Shown: positions 16,983-24,670 of the stretch, piece by piece
How positions within the stretch are numbered: position 1 is the stretch's first letter
How the letters are laid out: every line of letters starts with the position of its first letter
Assembly (NCBI GenBank): GCA_963779225.1
Contig: CAVZWW010000001.1
Span: forward strand, 868,001-932,000
DNA: 64,000 nt
Origin: CAVPCZ01 sp963779225
Lineage (GTDB): Bacteria > Bacteroidota > Ignavibacteria > UBA10030 > UBA6906
Direction: 5' to 3'
Made by a program: the position numbers and the translations under genes
Notes under the pieces: generated by a model
Databases searched by the model: none
What the model saw: the letters and a program-made list of their open reading frames with translations, nothing else
Told to the model about the DNA's origin: nothing

Positions 16983-18172
16983 ACGGCCTCCTCGCCTGGA
17001 AGGTTGCGGTCCCCGAATCCCCCGAGACGGTCCGCAGCCGCCTGAAGGGTCGCCGCAGGGCTGCACAGAGAGAGCCGGATGTAGCGCGAGCCGTTCCTGC
17101 CGAAGACGGAACCCGGGACAACAAAAATCTTCGTTGCGTCGAGGATCCTGTCGGCAAAGGCCTCCGCATGCCGCTCCCGGTCGGGGATACGTGCCCACAC
17201 GAACATGCCTGCCTGTTGCGGTAACGCCACGCACCCCAGCAGACGCATGATCTGCATGCCGACGGCTCTGCGCCCGGCATACGTTTCCCGGAGCCGTGCA
17301 TACCAGTCCGACCCGCTCGCCAGGGCCGCAATGGCGGCCCGTTGTGCGGGGAGGAACATTCCGGATTCAACATTGCTGGCGATTTTCAGGATCGTGTCAA
17401 CGTAGTCGTTCCGTCCGGCAACCCAGCCGATCCGCCAGCCGGCCATGTTGTGCGACTTGCTCAGGGAATTCAGTTCAATGGCAACGTCCCGCGCCCCGGG
17501 AACCGCGAAGATGCTCAACGGGCTTCCGCGGTCAACCAATTGACTGTACGGATTGTCATGGCAGATGAGAATTCCGTGTTCGCCGCCGAAAGTGACAAGG
17601 CGGGCAAAGAGCTCAAGCGTGGCCGGTGCTCCGGTTGGCATGTGTGGATAATTCACCCACATCATTTTCACGCCGGAGAGGTCGAGCCGCTCCAGTTTCT
17701 CCCAATCAGGCTGCCAGCCATGTTGTTCATCCAGCAAATAGGGCACAACGGAGGCGCCAGCGAGATGAGAGACAGATGTATAGGTCGGGTAACCGGGGTC
17801 AGGAACAAGAACGGCGTCACCGGGATTCAGAAACGCCATCGCTACATATATCATGCCCTGTTTTGAACCCGGCAGGGGAAGAATCTCCGTTGCGGGATCA
17901 AGGGGGACGCCGTACCGGTCGGACATATACCCTGCTATTGCCGACCGGAATTCAGGGGTTCCGCGGTAGGACTGGTAACCGTGATTGCGGGCACCATTTG
18001 CGGATTCCGAGAGAGACGAAATGGTGGCTTCTGAAGGGGGGAGATCCGGATCGCCGATGCCGAGATTGATCACGGGAATCCCGGCGGCAATCATGCGGCG
18101 GATCTCCTGCAGCTTGCGTGAGAAGTAGTATTCCTCCACCGTCTGGAGTCGTTGTGCCGGCGGGATGATCAT
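16979..18172 (-). CDS. Class I/II pyridoxal-phosphate aminotransferase (aromatic operon)
   Basis: PLP aminotransferase of 397 residues, fold type I. Motifs: INLGIGDPDLPPSEATI, GYQSYRGTPEFRSAIAGYM, MMWVNYPHMPTGA, ICHDNPYSQLV, and the PLP-lysine segment NSLSKSHNMAGWRIGWVAG. The sequence resembles LL-diaminopimelate/aspartate-type enzymes, but its place between pheA and tyrA argues that it transaminates phenylpyruvate and 4-hydroxyphenylpyruvate. Overlaps both neighbours by 4 bp, so the operon is translated as a coupled unit. Confidence 0.9.
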   Translation of the reverse strand: MIIPPAQRLQTVEEYYFSRKLQEIRRMIAAGIPVINLGIGDPDLPPSEATISSLSESANGARNHGYQSYRGTPEFRSAIAGYMSDRYGVPLDPATEILPLPGSKQGMIYVAMAFLNPGDAVLVPDPGYPTYTSVSHLAGASVVPYLLDEQHGWQPDWEKLERLDLSGVKMMWVNYPHMPTGAPATLELFARLVTFGGEHGILICHDNPYSQLVDRGSPLSIFAVPGARDVAIELNSLSKSHNMAGWRIGWVAGRNDYVDTILKIASNVESGMFLPAQRAAIAALASGSDWYARLRETYAGRRAVGMQIMRLLGCVALPQQAGMFVWARIPDRERHAEAFADRILDATKIFVVPGSVFGRNGSRYIRLSLCSPAATLQAAADRLGGFGDRNLPGEEAV

Positions 18173-19014
18173 ACGTCTTTGCTCCCGCGTTGGTAGACGC
18201 CCAGGATTGTCAATTCCTGAACAAGCGGTGTTATGGCTGCAAGAGCGTTGTGGAAGTGGTCGCCAGCAGGAAATTCAAGATCGACATGCATGTAGTATTC
18301 CCACTCCCTGCCGAGGACGGGGAGCGATTGGATTTTTGTCAGATTGCAGCCATGGTCTGCGAGTGTTGTCAGTACCCGGGCGAGGCTCCCGCGTGCATGT
18401 GGTACGTGAAAGGCGAGCGACGCCTTGTCCGGTTCGGCCGTCTCGACCTCCACGTGCCCGGGATGGGTCAGCACAAGGAACCGGGTGAAATTGCGCTTGT
18501 CCGTTTCAATTCCTGCTGCAAGCACTGCAAGGCCGTACATCGTGGCCGCCCGTTTGGCGGCAATGGCTCCGAAACCGTGTTTTCGGTGCCGGGCGATCCA
18601 CTCGGCGCTGGCTGCCGTGTCGGGTGTTTCCACCAGACGGATATGGGGGTGCTTTTCAAAATACACCTGGCACTGCTGGATGGCCATCGGATGCGAATGG
18701 ACCTCCCGGATTTCTTCGAGCTTCTGACCCGGGAGCGCAAGGAGGTTCTGCCGGATCGCGAGATAGACCTCGCCGATGACGGCCATGCCGGATGTGCGCA
18801 AAAGGGCGTAGTTCGGGAGAATGGTGCCGGCGACGGTGTTTTCGATCGCCATAACAGCATACCGGGCTTTGTGGCGTTTCAAGGCAACGAACATATCCCG
18901 AAACGTCTCACAGGGAATTGGCAGATAGCCCGTGCCGAAATGCCGTGCGGCCGCTTCGTCGTGGAATGATCCGGCGACGCCTTGAATAGCCACTGTGGCG
19001 GAGGTCTGGTCCAT
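18169..19014 (-). CDS. pheA: Prephenate dehydratase
   Basis: Converts prephenate to phenylpyruvate. 281 residues. The catalytic domain shows VAIQGVAGSFHDEAAARHFG, AVMAIENTVAGTILPNYALL, HSHPMAIQQCQVYF, TAASAEWIA, GAIAAKRAATMYGL and the TRF motif (NFTRFLVL). A C-terminal ACT domain (SLAFHVPHARGSLARVLTTL, YMHVDLEFPAG) should give phenylalanine feedback inhibition. First structural gene of the operon; its ATG lies only 6 bases after the T-run of the attenuator hairpin, so the usual SD position falls in the terminator. Confidence 0.94.
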   Translation of the reverse strand: MDQTSATVAIQGVAGSFHDEAAARHFGTGYLPIPCETFRDMFVALKRHKARYAVMAIENTVAGTILPNYALLRTSGMAVIGEVYLAIRQNLLALPGQKLEEIREVHSHPMAIQQCQVYFEKHPHIRLVETPDTAASAEWIARHRKHGFGAIAAKRAATMYGLAVLAAGIETDKRNFTRFLVLTHPGHVEVETAEPDKASLAFHVPHARGSLARVLTTLADHGCNLTKIQSLPVLGREWEYYMHVDLEFPAGDHFHNALAAITPLVQELTILGVYQRGSKDV

Positions 19015-19020
19015 ATAACG

Positions 19021-19042
19021 AAAAATCCCGACCGGGGTCGGG
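19021..19042 (-). terminator. Attenuator terminator upstream of pheA
   Basis: On the minus strand CCCGACC-CC-GGTCGGG (19042-19027), a perfect 7-bp stem, is followed by ATTTTT (to 19021) and then pheA 6 bases later. The 5' arm can pair instead with GTCGGG (plus 19079-19084) inside the end of the leader ORF, giving an antiterminator. A third pairing, GCATCAT (plus 19130-19136) with ATGATGC (plus 19071-19077), would sequester the antiterminator region. These are the parts of a classical ribosome-controlled attenuator. Confidence 0.8.
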
Positions 19043-19073
19043 AGCGCTCAGTTCACGTTCAGTGAAAGTGGCA

Positions 19074-19145
19074 TCATGCCCGACACGCGCATCTCATGCG
19101 GTAAAAGTAATAGAAAAATCGGCCGGTGTATGATGCAGAAATCAT
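19074..19145 (-). CDS. Leader peptide of the aromatic (pheA-tyrA) operon
   Basis: 23-codon ORF: ATG at 19145, stop TGA at 19074-19076. It contains a run of six consecutive aromatic codons, RFFYYFYR (residues 9-16), plus one more Tyr at position 6. This is what a leader peptide sensing charged tRNA-Phe and tRNA-Tyr should look like (compare the Phe-rich E. coli pheL). Stalling at this run would leave GTCGGG at the end of the ORF free to pair with the terminator arm. No SD precedes the ATG. The promoter-like TAAATTGA ends only 5 bases before it, so translation may start on a leaderless transcript. Confidence 0.8.
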   Translation of the reverse strand: MISASYTGRFFYYFYRMRCACRA

Positions 19146-19150
19146 GAGTA

Positions 19151-19180
19151 TCAATTTACGAGAATGCCGGTAAGATGCAA
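19151..19180 (-). promoter_or_regulatory. Promoter of the pheA operon leader
   Basis: On the minus strand TTG (19180-19178), 19 bases, then TAAATTGA (19158-19151). It matches the -33/-7 pattern repeated across the window, with spacing one base shorter. Transcription would begin at or within a few bases of the leader-peptide ATG at 19145. Confidence 0.55.
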
Positions 19181-19224
19181 GAGGAAAATGAGAAAGCCGG
19201 AAAGCGGGGCTCCTGCCGGTGTGC

Positions 19225-19255
19225 TTGCGGATGATTCGGATTTGCGGTATCATGG
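19225..19255 (+). promoter_or_regulatory. Possible promoter of the sensor kinase operon
   Basis: TTG-N20-TATCATGG, about 22 bp before ATG 19278. The -7 element is imperfect. Divergent from the pheA promoter. Confidence 0.33.
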
Positions 19256-19277
19256 ACCCATATTCTCCACATTGAGT

Positions 19278-21095
19278 ATGCCACCGTTCTTGTTCGCACG
19301 AGAATCCATGGAATCCTTCAAGGCATGGCTTGCGGGGTTGGCGGGACCCGCTTCCGCCGTAGGGTGGATTCTGCGGCTTTCCATGCGTGCGCAGGTCGCT
19401 CTTGTGGTGATCCTCGTACAGAGCGTCATCATGCTCGTTCTTGCCTTTGTCTTTCCGACGCTGACGAAGAGAATCGGGGTGGACAGTGCCGGCCTGCAGG
19501 CGCACGGCATAGCCTCCATGACGGCATACGCTCTGGCGCCGGCCGTCGTTTCAGGAGACCGCCGGACCATCGAGGGAGCGCTGGAGATCGCAAAGCAGAA
19601 CCAGGACCTCGCCTTCGCCCTGGTGGCGGATAGCGCCGGCCGCATTCTCGCCTCATACCAGCCGCTGCCGGTACCCCTTGAGGACATTCTGGATGCCCAA
19701 CGGTTTACGGATGACGGGATGGTTATTGAATCGGTAGTCCCGATTCTCTCGAAAGGTGTCCCTATCGGCCATCTGTACATCGGTCTCTCCCTCCGGAGTA
19801 TGTACGCCCGGATTCTTCGCGTTTCCCTCATCAGCGCCGCGATCATCATCTTCGTGATGTTGTTCGGCGTCGCCCTTGTCGTGGCGGGTGGGGCGCTGAC
19901 GACCCGGCCGCTCAGGCGTATTGTTGCGACCGTCAACACCATTATGCCCGGGGGCCTTCACACACGTGCGGACGTTCCTGAGCAGCGCGAAGTACGGCAA
20001 CTGGCGATATCCTTCAACCGGATGCTGGACCGCATCCAGCAACAGACGGACGCTCTTCAATCCGAGATTGCCGAACGCCAGCGCGCCGAAACCGCACTTC
20101 AGGAAAGCTCCCAGAGCTATATGCGGCTCTTCGACTCCGTGACGGAGGCCATTTACATTCAGGATGTAAAGGGATGCTTCCTCAATATTAACCGGGGGGC
20201 GTTGACGATGTACGGGTATTCACGTGAGGAGGTCATCGGTCAGACCCCGGCCATGCTCACGGCCCCGGGAATGAATGACCTGGATCATCTCGGCCGGCAG
20301 CTGGATCTTGCCCGCCGGGGGTTCCCCCAATCCTTTGAATGGTGGGGGAAGCGGAAGAATGGTGAAGTGTTCCCCAAAGAAGTGAGCCTGAATCGCGGTA
20401 CGTACTTCGGGCAGGATGTCATCCTGGCCGTGGCCCGGGATATCTCCGTGCGCAAGAAGACGGAAGAGCAGCTGCGCGCCTCCCTGCAGGAAAAGGAGGT
20501 GCTCCTCAAGGAAATCCACCACCGGGTCAAGAACAATCTCCAGGTGATTTCCTCACTGCTATACCTCCAATCGCAGTCAGTCGGGGATGAAGCGATGCTG
20601 GGGATGTTTCAGGACAGCCAGAACCGTATCAGATCCATGGCCCTCGTGCATGAGCGTCTGTACATGTCCACAGACCTGAACCGGATTGACATGGACGGGT
20701 ATCTGCGTGACCTGGTAACCGGACTCGTCCGGTCGATGTGCCCCCTGGGATCGCCGATTACCATTACCACGTCGGCCGGGAATGTATTCCTGAATATTGA
20801 AACCGCGATCCCGTGCGGCTTGATTGTCAATGAACTCGTGACCAATGCGTTGAAATACGCCTTTCCCCGCCCGGAACAAGGCGAGATCAGCGTTACAATT
20901 GCTACCGCGGATTCATCGCGGCACGTGCTGACCGTCCGTGACAACGGGGTCGGGCTTCCAGAACACGTCTCCGTTGAAGGCACAAAGTCGCTCGGGCTGC
21001 AACTTGTTTCAATTCTCGCGGCGCAACTCGAGGGGACCGTGGAGACCTCCAGGAACGAAGGGACGATGTTCACGATAATTTTCAGGGGGGTCTGA
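19278..21095 (+). CDS. Membrane sensor histidine kinase (HisKA_2 type) with HAMP and PAS domains
   Basis: About 605 residues. Two transmembrane helices (VALVVILVQSVIMLVLAFVF and a second around IIIFVMLFGVALVVAGGAL) flank a periplasmic domain, followed by HAMP, then PAS (SYMRLFDSVTEAIYIQDVKG to ILAVARDISVRKKTEE). The dimerisation/phosphoacceptor domain is HisKA_2: LLKEIHHRVKNNLQVISSLL with the His in HHRVKNN. The ATPase domain shows VNELVTNALKYAF and DNGVGLPEH. HisKA_2 kinases often pair with stand-alone or GAF-linked receivers, as here. Start uncertain: ATG 19278 and 19308 both lack a good SD, and the frame is open back to 19164 where it would overlap the pheA promoter. Confidence 0.85.
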   Translation: MPPFLFARESMESFKAWLAGLAGPASAVGWILRLSMRAQVALVVILVQSVIMLVLAFVFPTLTKRIGVDSAGLQAHGIASMTAYALAPAVVSGDRRTIEGALEIAKQNQDLAFALVADSAGRILASYQPLPVPLEDILDAQRFTDDGMVIESVVPILSKGVPIGHLYIGLSLRSMYARILRVSLISAAIIIFVMLFGVALVVAGGALTTRPLRRIVATVNTIMPGGLHTRADVPEQREVRQLAISFNRMLDRIQQQTDALQSEIAERQRAETALQESSQSYMRLFDSVTEAIYIQDVKGCFLNINRGALTMYGYSREEVIGQTPAMLTAPGMNDLDHLGRQLDLARRGFPQSFEWWGKRKNGEVFPKEVSLNRGTYFGQDVILAVARDISVRKKTEEQLRASLQEKEVLLKEIHHRVKNNLQVISSLLYLQSQSVGDEAMLGMFQDSQNRIRSMALVHERLYMSTDLNRIDMDGYLRDLVTGLVRSMCPLGSPITITTSAGNVFLNIETAIPCGLIVNELVTNALKYAFPRPEQGEISVTIATADSSRHVLTVRDNGVGLPEHVSVEGTKSLGLQLVSILAAQLEGTVETSRNEGTMFTIIFRGV

Positions 21096-21472
21096 TAAAA
21101 CCGAAAATCCTCGTTGTGGAAGACAGCACGATCGTTGCATGGGAAATCTGTGACCGTCTGACCCGAAGAGGATACGAGGTTCTCCCGCCGGTCATCAGCG
21201 GCGAACAGGCCGTCGCTGCGGCTCAGCGTGTCACCCCTGATCTTGTCATCATGGATATCCGGCTCAAAGGGACGATGGATGGCATTGATGCCGTCCGTGA
21301 AATCCGTAAACTGAAGGCGATACCGGTGATCTATCTGACGGGGAATAGCGATGAAGCCACCACGCGACGCGTACTCGAGACGCATCCTGTTGCCAAGTTG
21401 ACAAAGCCGTTTGACGAGGACGACTTGCTGACCGCCGTCGCAGAAGCATTCAATCAGAAACCCGGAGGATAG
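21092..21472 (+). CDS. Response regulator receiver protein, probable CTG start
   Basis: Stand-alone CheY-like receiver, about 126 residues. The acidic pair is in KILVVEDSTIVAWE, the phospho-acceptor Asp in DLVIMDIRLKGTMDG, the Thr in YLTGNSD and the Lys in LTKPFDEDD. The first ATG/GTG-type codon in frame (GTG 21116) is inside the first beta-strand and would remove ILVV. The only other plausible initiator is CTG at 21092, which overlaps the kinase stop as CTGA and sits 3-4 bases after a strong SD-like AGGGGGG. Output partner unknown; coupled to the kinase before it. Confidence 0.82.
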   Translation: MIKPKILVVEDSTIVAWEICDRLTRRGYEVLPPVISGEQAVAAAQRVTPDLVIMDIRLKGTMDGIDAVREIRKLKAIPVIYLTGNSDEATTRRVLETHPVAKLTKPFDEDDLLTAVAEAFNQKPGG

Positions 21473-21478
21473 GGCCCC

Positions 21479-22054
21479 ATGGAAGGCAGACCTCTCACCA
21501 TACCCATCGTGGTCTTTGTCCCGTTTGTCATTTCTCTCCTGCGGGGGAGTCTGTTTGCCCAGGAGGTTTCACCGAGACCCGTCGAGCCCGTGCCGGCTGT
21601 CGACCTTGTCCGGTACGCCGGGACATGGTATGAAATCGCACGTTTCCCGAATCGGTTCCAGAAAGATTGTCGCAGTGATGTGACGGCAACCTACTCACTG
21701 CTCGATGACGGCCAGATACTCGTGGTGAACCGTTGCCGCACGGCGACGGGGGAGATGAAAGAAGCCGAAGGGAAGGCCCGGAGAAAAGGGGAGGACGAGC
21801 CGACGTCCAAACTGCTGGTGCGTTTCGCTCCGGCAATTCTTTCATTTCTGCCGTTTGTCTGGGCGGACTATTGGGTCATTGACCTGGCTGAGGACTACAG
21901 TTACGCAGTGGTGGGAGAGCCTTCGCGTGAGTACCTGTGGATCCTGGCGCGCTCGCCCGTTCTGGCTGACGAAACGTACGAGGGGATACTACAACGCTTG
22001 AGACAACACGGATACGATCCCGCGCTATTGATCCGGACGAGTCACGGCCGATAG
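21479..22054 (+). CDS. Lipocalin (Blc/ApoD-like)
   Basis: 191-residue exported lipocalin with N-terminal signal (VFVPFVISLLRGSLFAQE). The structurally conserved region 1 is present as VDLVRYAGTWYEIARFPNRF with the G-x-W motif, then DVTATYSLLDDG, VVNRC, and YWVIDLAEDYSYAVVGEPSR, LWILARSP, as in bacterial lipocalin Blc, which binds fatty acids/lysophospholipids. No lipobox Cys, so periplasmic rather than anchored. SD 'ggaggat' before ATG. Possibly co-transcribed with the two-component genes. Confidence 0.88.
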   Translation: MEGRPLTIPIVVFVPFVISLLRGSLFAQEVSPRPVEPVPAVDLVRYAGTWYEIARFPNRFQKDCRSDVTATYSLLDDGQILVVNRCRTATGEMKEAEGKARRKGEDEPTSKLLVRFAPAILSFLPFVWADYWVIDLAEDYSYAVVGEPSREYLWILARSPVLADETYEGILQRLRQHGYDPALLIRTSHGR

Positions 22055-22131
22055 GTCGCAGCGATGTTTCCCCTCTACTCTCTCCTGGAGCCTGACGTCC
22101 GGGCGTATCCCTGTTGCTCGACAAGGAGCAT

Positions 22132-23394
22132 CTACCTGACGAGGAGCATTTTCCGCGTCAGCAATCCGTTTGATGTCTGCAGACTGTAGAAATAGGTTCC
22201 TCCCGCCAGACCGCCTGCATCGAAATATACCCGGTATTCCCCCGGCAGTGTTTCTCCCTCAACCAGCGTTGCCACTACGCGGCCGAGAACATCGTATATC
22301 CGTAGCGTGACGAAACGCGCAACCGTGGTCCCGCCCGATCCGGAAGAGAGCGAGAAATGGATCTCGGTGGCGGGGTTGAACGGGTTGGGGAAATTCTGTT
22401 CCAGACACATCGCGGAGGGCATAGCCGCTTCGTGGCCGGCCACTGCCGTTATGTGTGTCACACCGAGGTATCTCCCGATCCCTGAGAGGAGCGCGAACGC
22501 GGTGGAGTCAAATGCCCGCGCGGAGGCGCAATTCATATCCTCATATGTCAATGCCAGCACCGCCTCGCGATGATTGAACCAGAACCAGCTTTCCGGATAC
22601 ACCGTCGCGGGCGCGCCGGTCCAGCTCACGAAGTAGTCCCACGGCTGGAACCCTCCGGGGAAGTGCGCGCGAACCAGATCGATGAACTGGAGCTGCATTG
22701 ATGCATACAGCGGTGATGTTCCTGATGCGGCGTGATAGACGAAGTACCGCGTGCAGGAAGTGGATGAATGCATGTTCATGGCGATCCGTATCGGGTTGGG
22801 TTGGGCCATCAGCCGGGTAAAGGTAGCCCGGAGCGCCTGCACCTCCGGTTCCCCTGGGGAAGCACTCCAGTTGCTTTCGATGTCGACCCCGTTCTTGTTC
22901 TGGCGCGCGAGGCCGAGTTCCACCCCGTCGGGGTTGATCATGGGCACGATATTGAAAACACAGCTGTCGAGCAGTGTGCGCGCAAATGGGGAGCCGGACA
23001 GCAGGGTGGCGATGACCTCATTCGTAACCCGGGTTCCCTGTACTTCCGCCGGATGGGTGCGGGCGTGGAACCAGATCCTCTTGCGGGGGATTGCCGGAGC
23101 GACTGTGTCCTGGATGGTCAACATCCATAGAGTCCGCTGTTGTACGCTGCTCCCGATCGAGTCCAATCGGACAAACGGGCTGTTTTTCCACCGTGCGATA
23201 TCCACAAGCAGGGAATCGTAGCCATACCCCCAGTTGCCGAGGGCGGCCAGCCTGTATGCCGGGCCGGTGGTGTCCGGGTACCCGCAGGGATCCACGGCAA
23301 TGTTGTCCGGGAGTGACAGTTGCTGGGAGCGGACCGGCTCAACAATGGCCCAAATCAGAAGGAGTGTGAACGCTGAGGCGTGCTGGATACGCAT
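22132..23394 (-). CDS. Secreted M14 zinc carboxypeptidase with C-terminal sorting domain
   Basis: 420 residues. Signal peptide (FTLLLIWAIVEPVRSQ). M14 metallocarboxypeptidase domain: zinc ligands His and Glu in HARTHPAEVQGTRV and His in MNMHSSTSCTRYF, substrate Arg/Asn region NGVDIESNW, and a candidate catalytic Glu in LTYEDMN. The last ~85 residues are an FlgD-like/T9SS-type sorting domain: LEQNFPNPFNPATEIHFSLS, RIYDVLGRVVATLVEG, AGGTYFYSLQT, and final LTRKMLLVR. Converges with the lipocalin gene; no clear terminator between them. Confidence 0.85.
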   Translation of the reverse strand: MRIQHASAFTLLLIWAIVEPVRSQQLSLPDNIAVDPCGYPDTTGPAYRLAALGNWGYGYDSLLVDIARWKNSPFVRLDSIGSSVQQRTLWMLTIQDTVAPAIPRKRIWFHARTHPAEVQGTRVTNEVIATLLSGSPFARTLLDSCVFNIVPMINPDGVELGLARQNKNGVDIESNWSASPGEPEVQALRATFTRLMAQPNPIRIAMNMHSSTSCTRYFVYHAASGTSPLYASMQLQFIDLVRAHFPGGFQPWDYFVSWTGAPATVYPESWFWFNHREAVLALTYEDMNCASARAFDSTAFALLSGIGRYLGVTHITAVAGHEAAMPSAMCLEQNFPNPFNPATEIHFSLSSGSGGTTVARFVTLRIYDVLGRVVATLVEGETLPGEYRVYFDAGGLAGGTYFYSLQTSNGLLTRKMLLVR

Positions 23395-23503
23395 AGACTG
23401 TCAGTTCTCGAGTATGTGATGAAAAACAGGTGGCGCACAGCGGTGTTGCATGCTCTGGAAATCGCCGGTACATCAGCGGTGGCGACGGCCCGGCGAACAG
23501 CCC

Positions 23504-23534
23504 TTGTGGATGGCCGCCCAAAATCGTATACTTA
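23504..23534 (+). promoter_or_regulatory. Promoter of the desaturase gene
   Basis: TTG-N20-TATACTTA, ending 40 bp before ATG 23575. It also reads as a sigma70-like TTGTGG-N17-TATACT. The exact N20 spacing matches the other promoters of the window. Confidence 0.5.
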
Positions 23535-23574
23535 TAGTACAACGTTCTTTCAAATAGTCAAGGATACTTACTGT

Positions 23575-24447
23575 ATGCCGTCCCTTTTGCGTTATTCCGC
23601 CGATCGTCGCACCCTAGCATACATGGTCGTGACCACGGCTCTGCTCGTCGTCCAGTGGCTCCTTCCATCGCTCAATTTCTTTCTGTATGTGTTGTGTCTC
23701 TTCATGGCGGTGTCCGTCTCGGTCATCGCCCACAATCACAATCATCTTCCCATCTGGCGAATTCGCTGGATGAATATCCTGACGGACTACTGGATCACCC
23801 TGTTTTACGGATTCCCCGCCTTTGCCTGGATCCCCACGCACAACAGCAATCACCACAAGTTTAATAACCGTGCCGGCGACTACACCATCACGTACCGGTT
23901 CAGTGAAGCCAATAACTTCTTCACGCTAGTCTCCTATCCTTCGATCAGCGGATATTTTCAGCAGCGGCCGATACGGGAATACCTGAAAATGCTCCGGCGG
24001 ACCAGGATATCCAGGTTCTGGCTGGCGGTGTCACAGTATGCAGTGCTTGCGCTGGCTTACGCAGTTGCCCTCTGGCTGGACTGGCGGAACGCGGTCCTGT
24101 TCCTGATCATTCCCCACCAGGTATCCCTCTTCGCCGTACTTATTTTCAACTACGTGCAGCATGTACACGCGGATGAGGAGTCCGCCTACAATCACTCCCG
24201 GAACTTCACCGGTCTGCTCAATGTCATGCTGTTCAACAACGGCTACCACACCATCCATCACGAGCATCCGGGCATTCACTGGAGCGAAACCCCGGCCGCC
24301 CAGAAGGCCATAGCACATCAGATAGATCCGTCACTTGTTGAACGGAGTTTCTGGTGGTATATTACCCGCGCCTACCTGCTCGGTCCGATCCTCCCCCGGT
24401 TCAGGACGGTTTCGATGCGGCAGCGCCGGCTGGCGGGGGTGCACTGA
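23575..24447 (+). CDS. Membrane fatty acid desaturase/hydroxylase
   Basis: 290-residue integral membrane di-iron enzyme. Three His boxes: AHNHNHLP (residues about 53-60), HNSNHHKFNN (about 87-96) and HTIHHEHPGIHW (about 230-241). Four or more hydrophobic segments surround them (LAYMVVTTALLVVQWLLP, LYVLCLFMAVSVSVIA, YAVLALAYAVALWL, SLFAVLIFNYVQHV). The box pattern fits the fatty acid desaturase superfamily; position of the double bond or hydroxyl unknown. ATG 23575 follows the predicted promoter; the frame continues upstream to 23380 but would cross that promoter. Confidence 0.83.
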   Translation: MPSLLRYSADRRTLAYMVVTTALLVVQWLLPSLNFFLYVLCLFMAVSVSVIAHNHNHLPIWRIRWMNILTDYWITLFYGFPAFAWIPTHNSNHHKFNNRAGDYTITYRFSEANNFFTLVSYPSISGYFQQRPIREYLKMLRRTRISRFWLAVSQYAVLALAYAVALWLDWRNAVLFLIIPHQVSLFAVLIFNYVQHVHADEESAYNHSRNFTGLLNVMLFNNGYHTIHHEHPGIHWSETPAAQKAIAHQIDPSLVERSFWWYITRAYLLGPILPRFRTVSMRQRRLAGVH

Positions 24448-24542
24448 CGTTTCCCGGTGTGCAGCGGCAGCCGCCCGTGATGGATCATGACATAACATGG
24501 TGCATTTCCATCCTCCACACAATCCCTCCATCTCCCCATCGA

Positions 24543-24573
24543 TTGCATTCGCCGGGAGAATCCCCTATCTTTA
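24543..24573 (+). promoter_or_regulatory. Promoter of the PL10 pectate lyase gene
   Basis: TTG-N20-TATCTTTA, about 97 bp before the ATG. The implied leader of about 90 bases shows no clear structure. The remaining gap from 24448 holds nothing I recognise. Confidence 0.5.
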
Positions 24574-24670
24574 ATCGTCGATTCTGAGATCGGATCAGGA
24601 TTGTGCCCGTTCCCCGATCTCCGGCCGACGTGGTCACCGTCCATTTGCCGGTACTCATCAACCGCATCGC

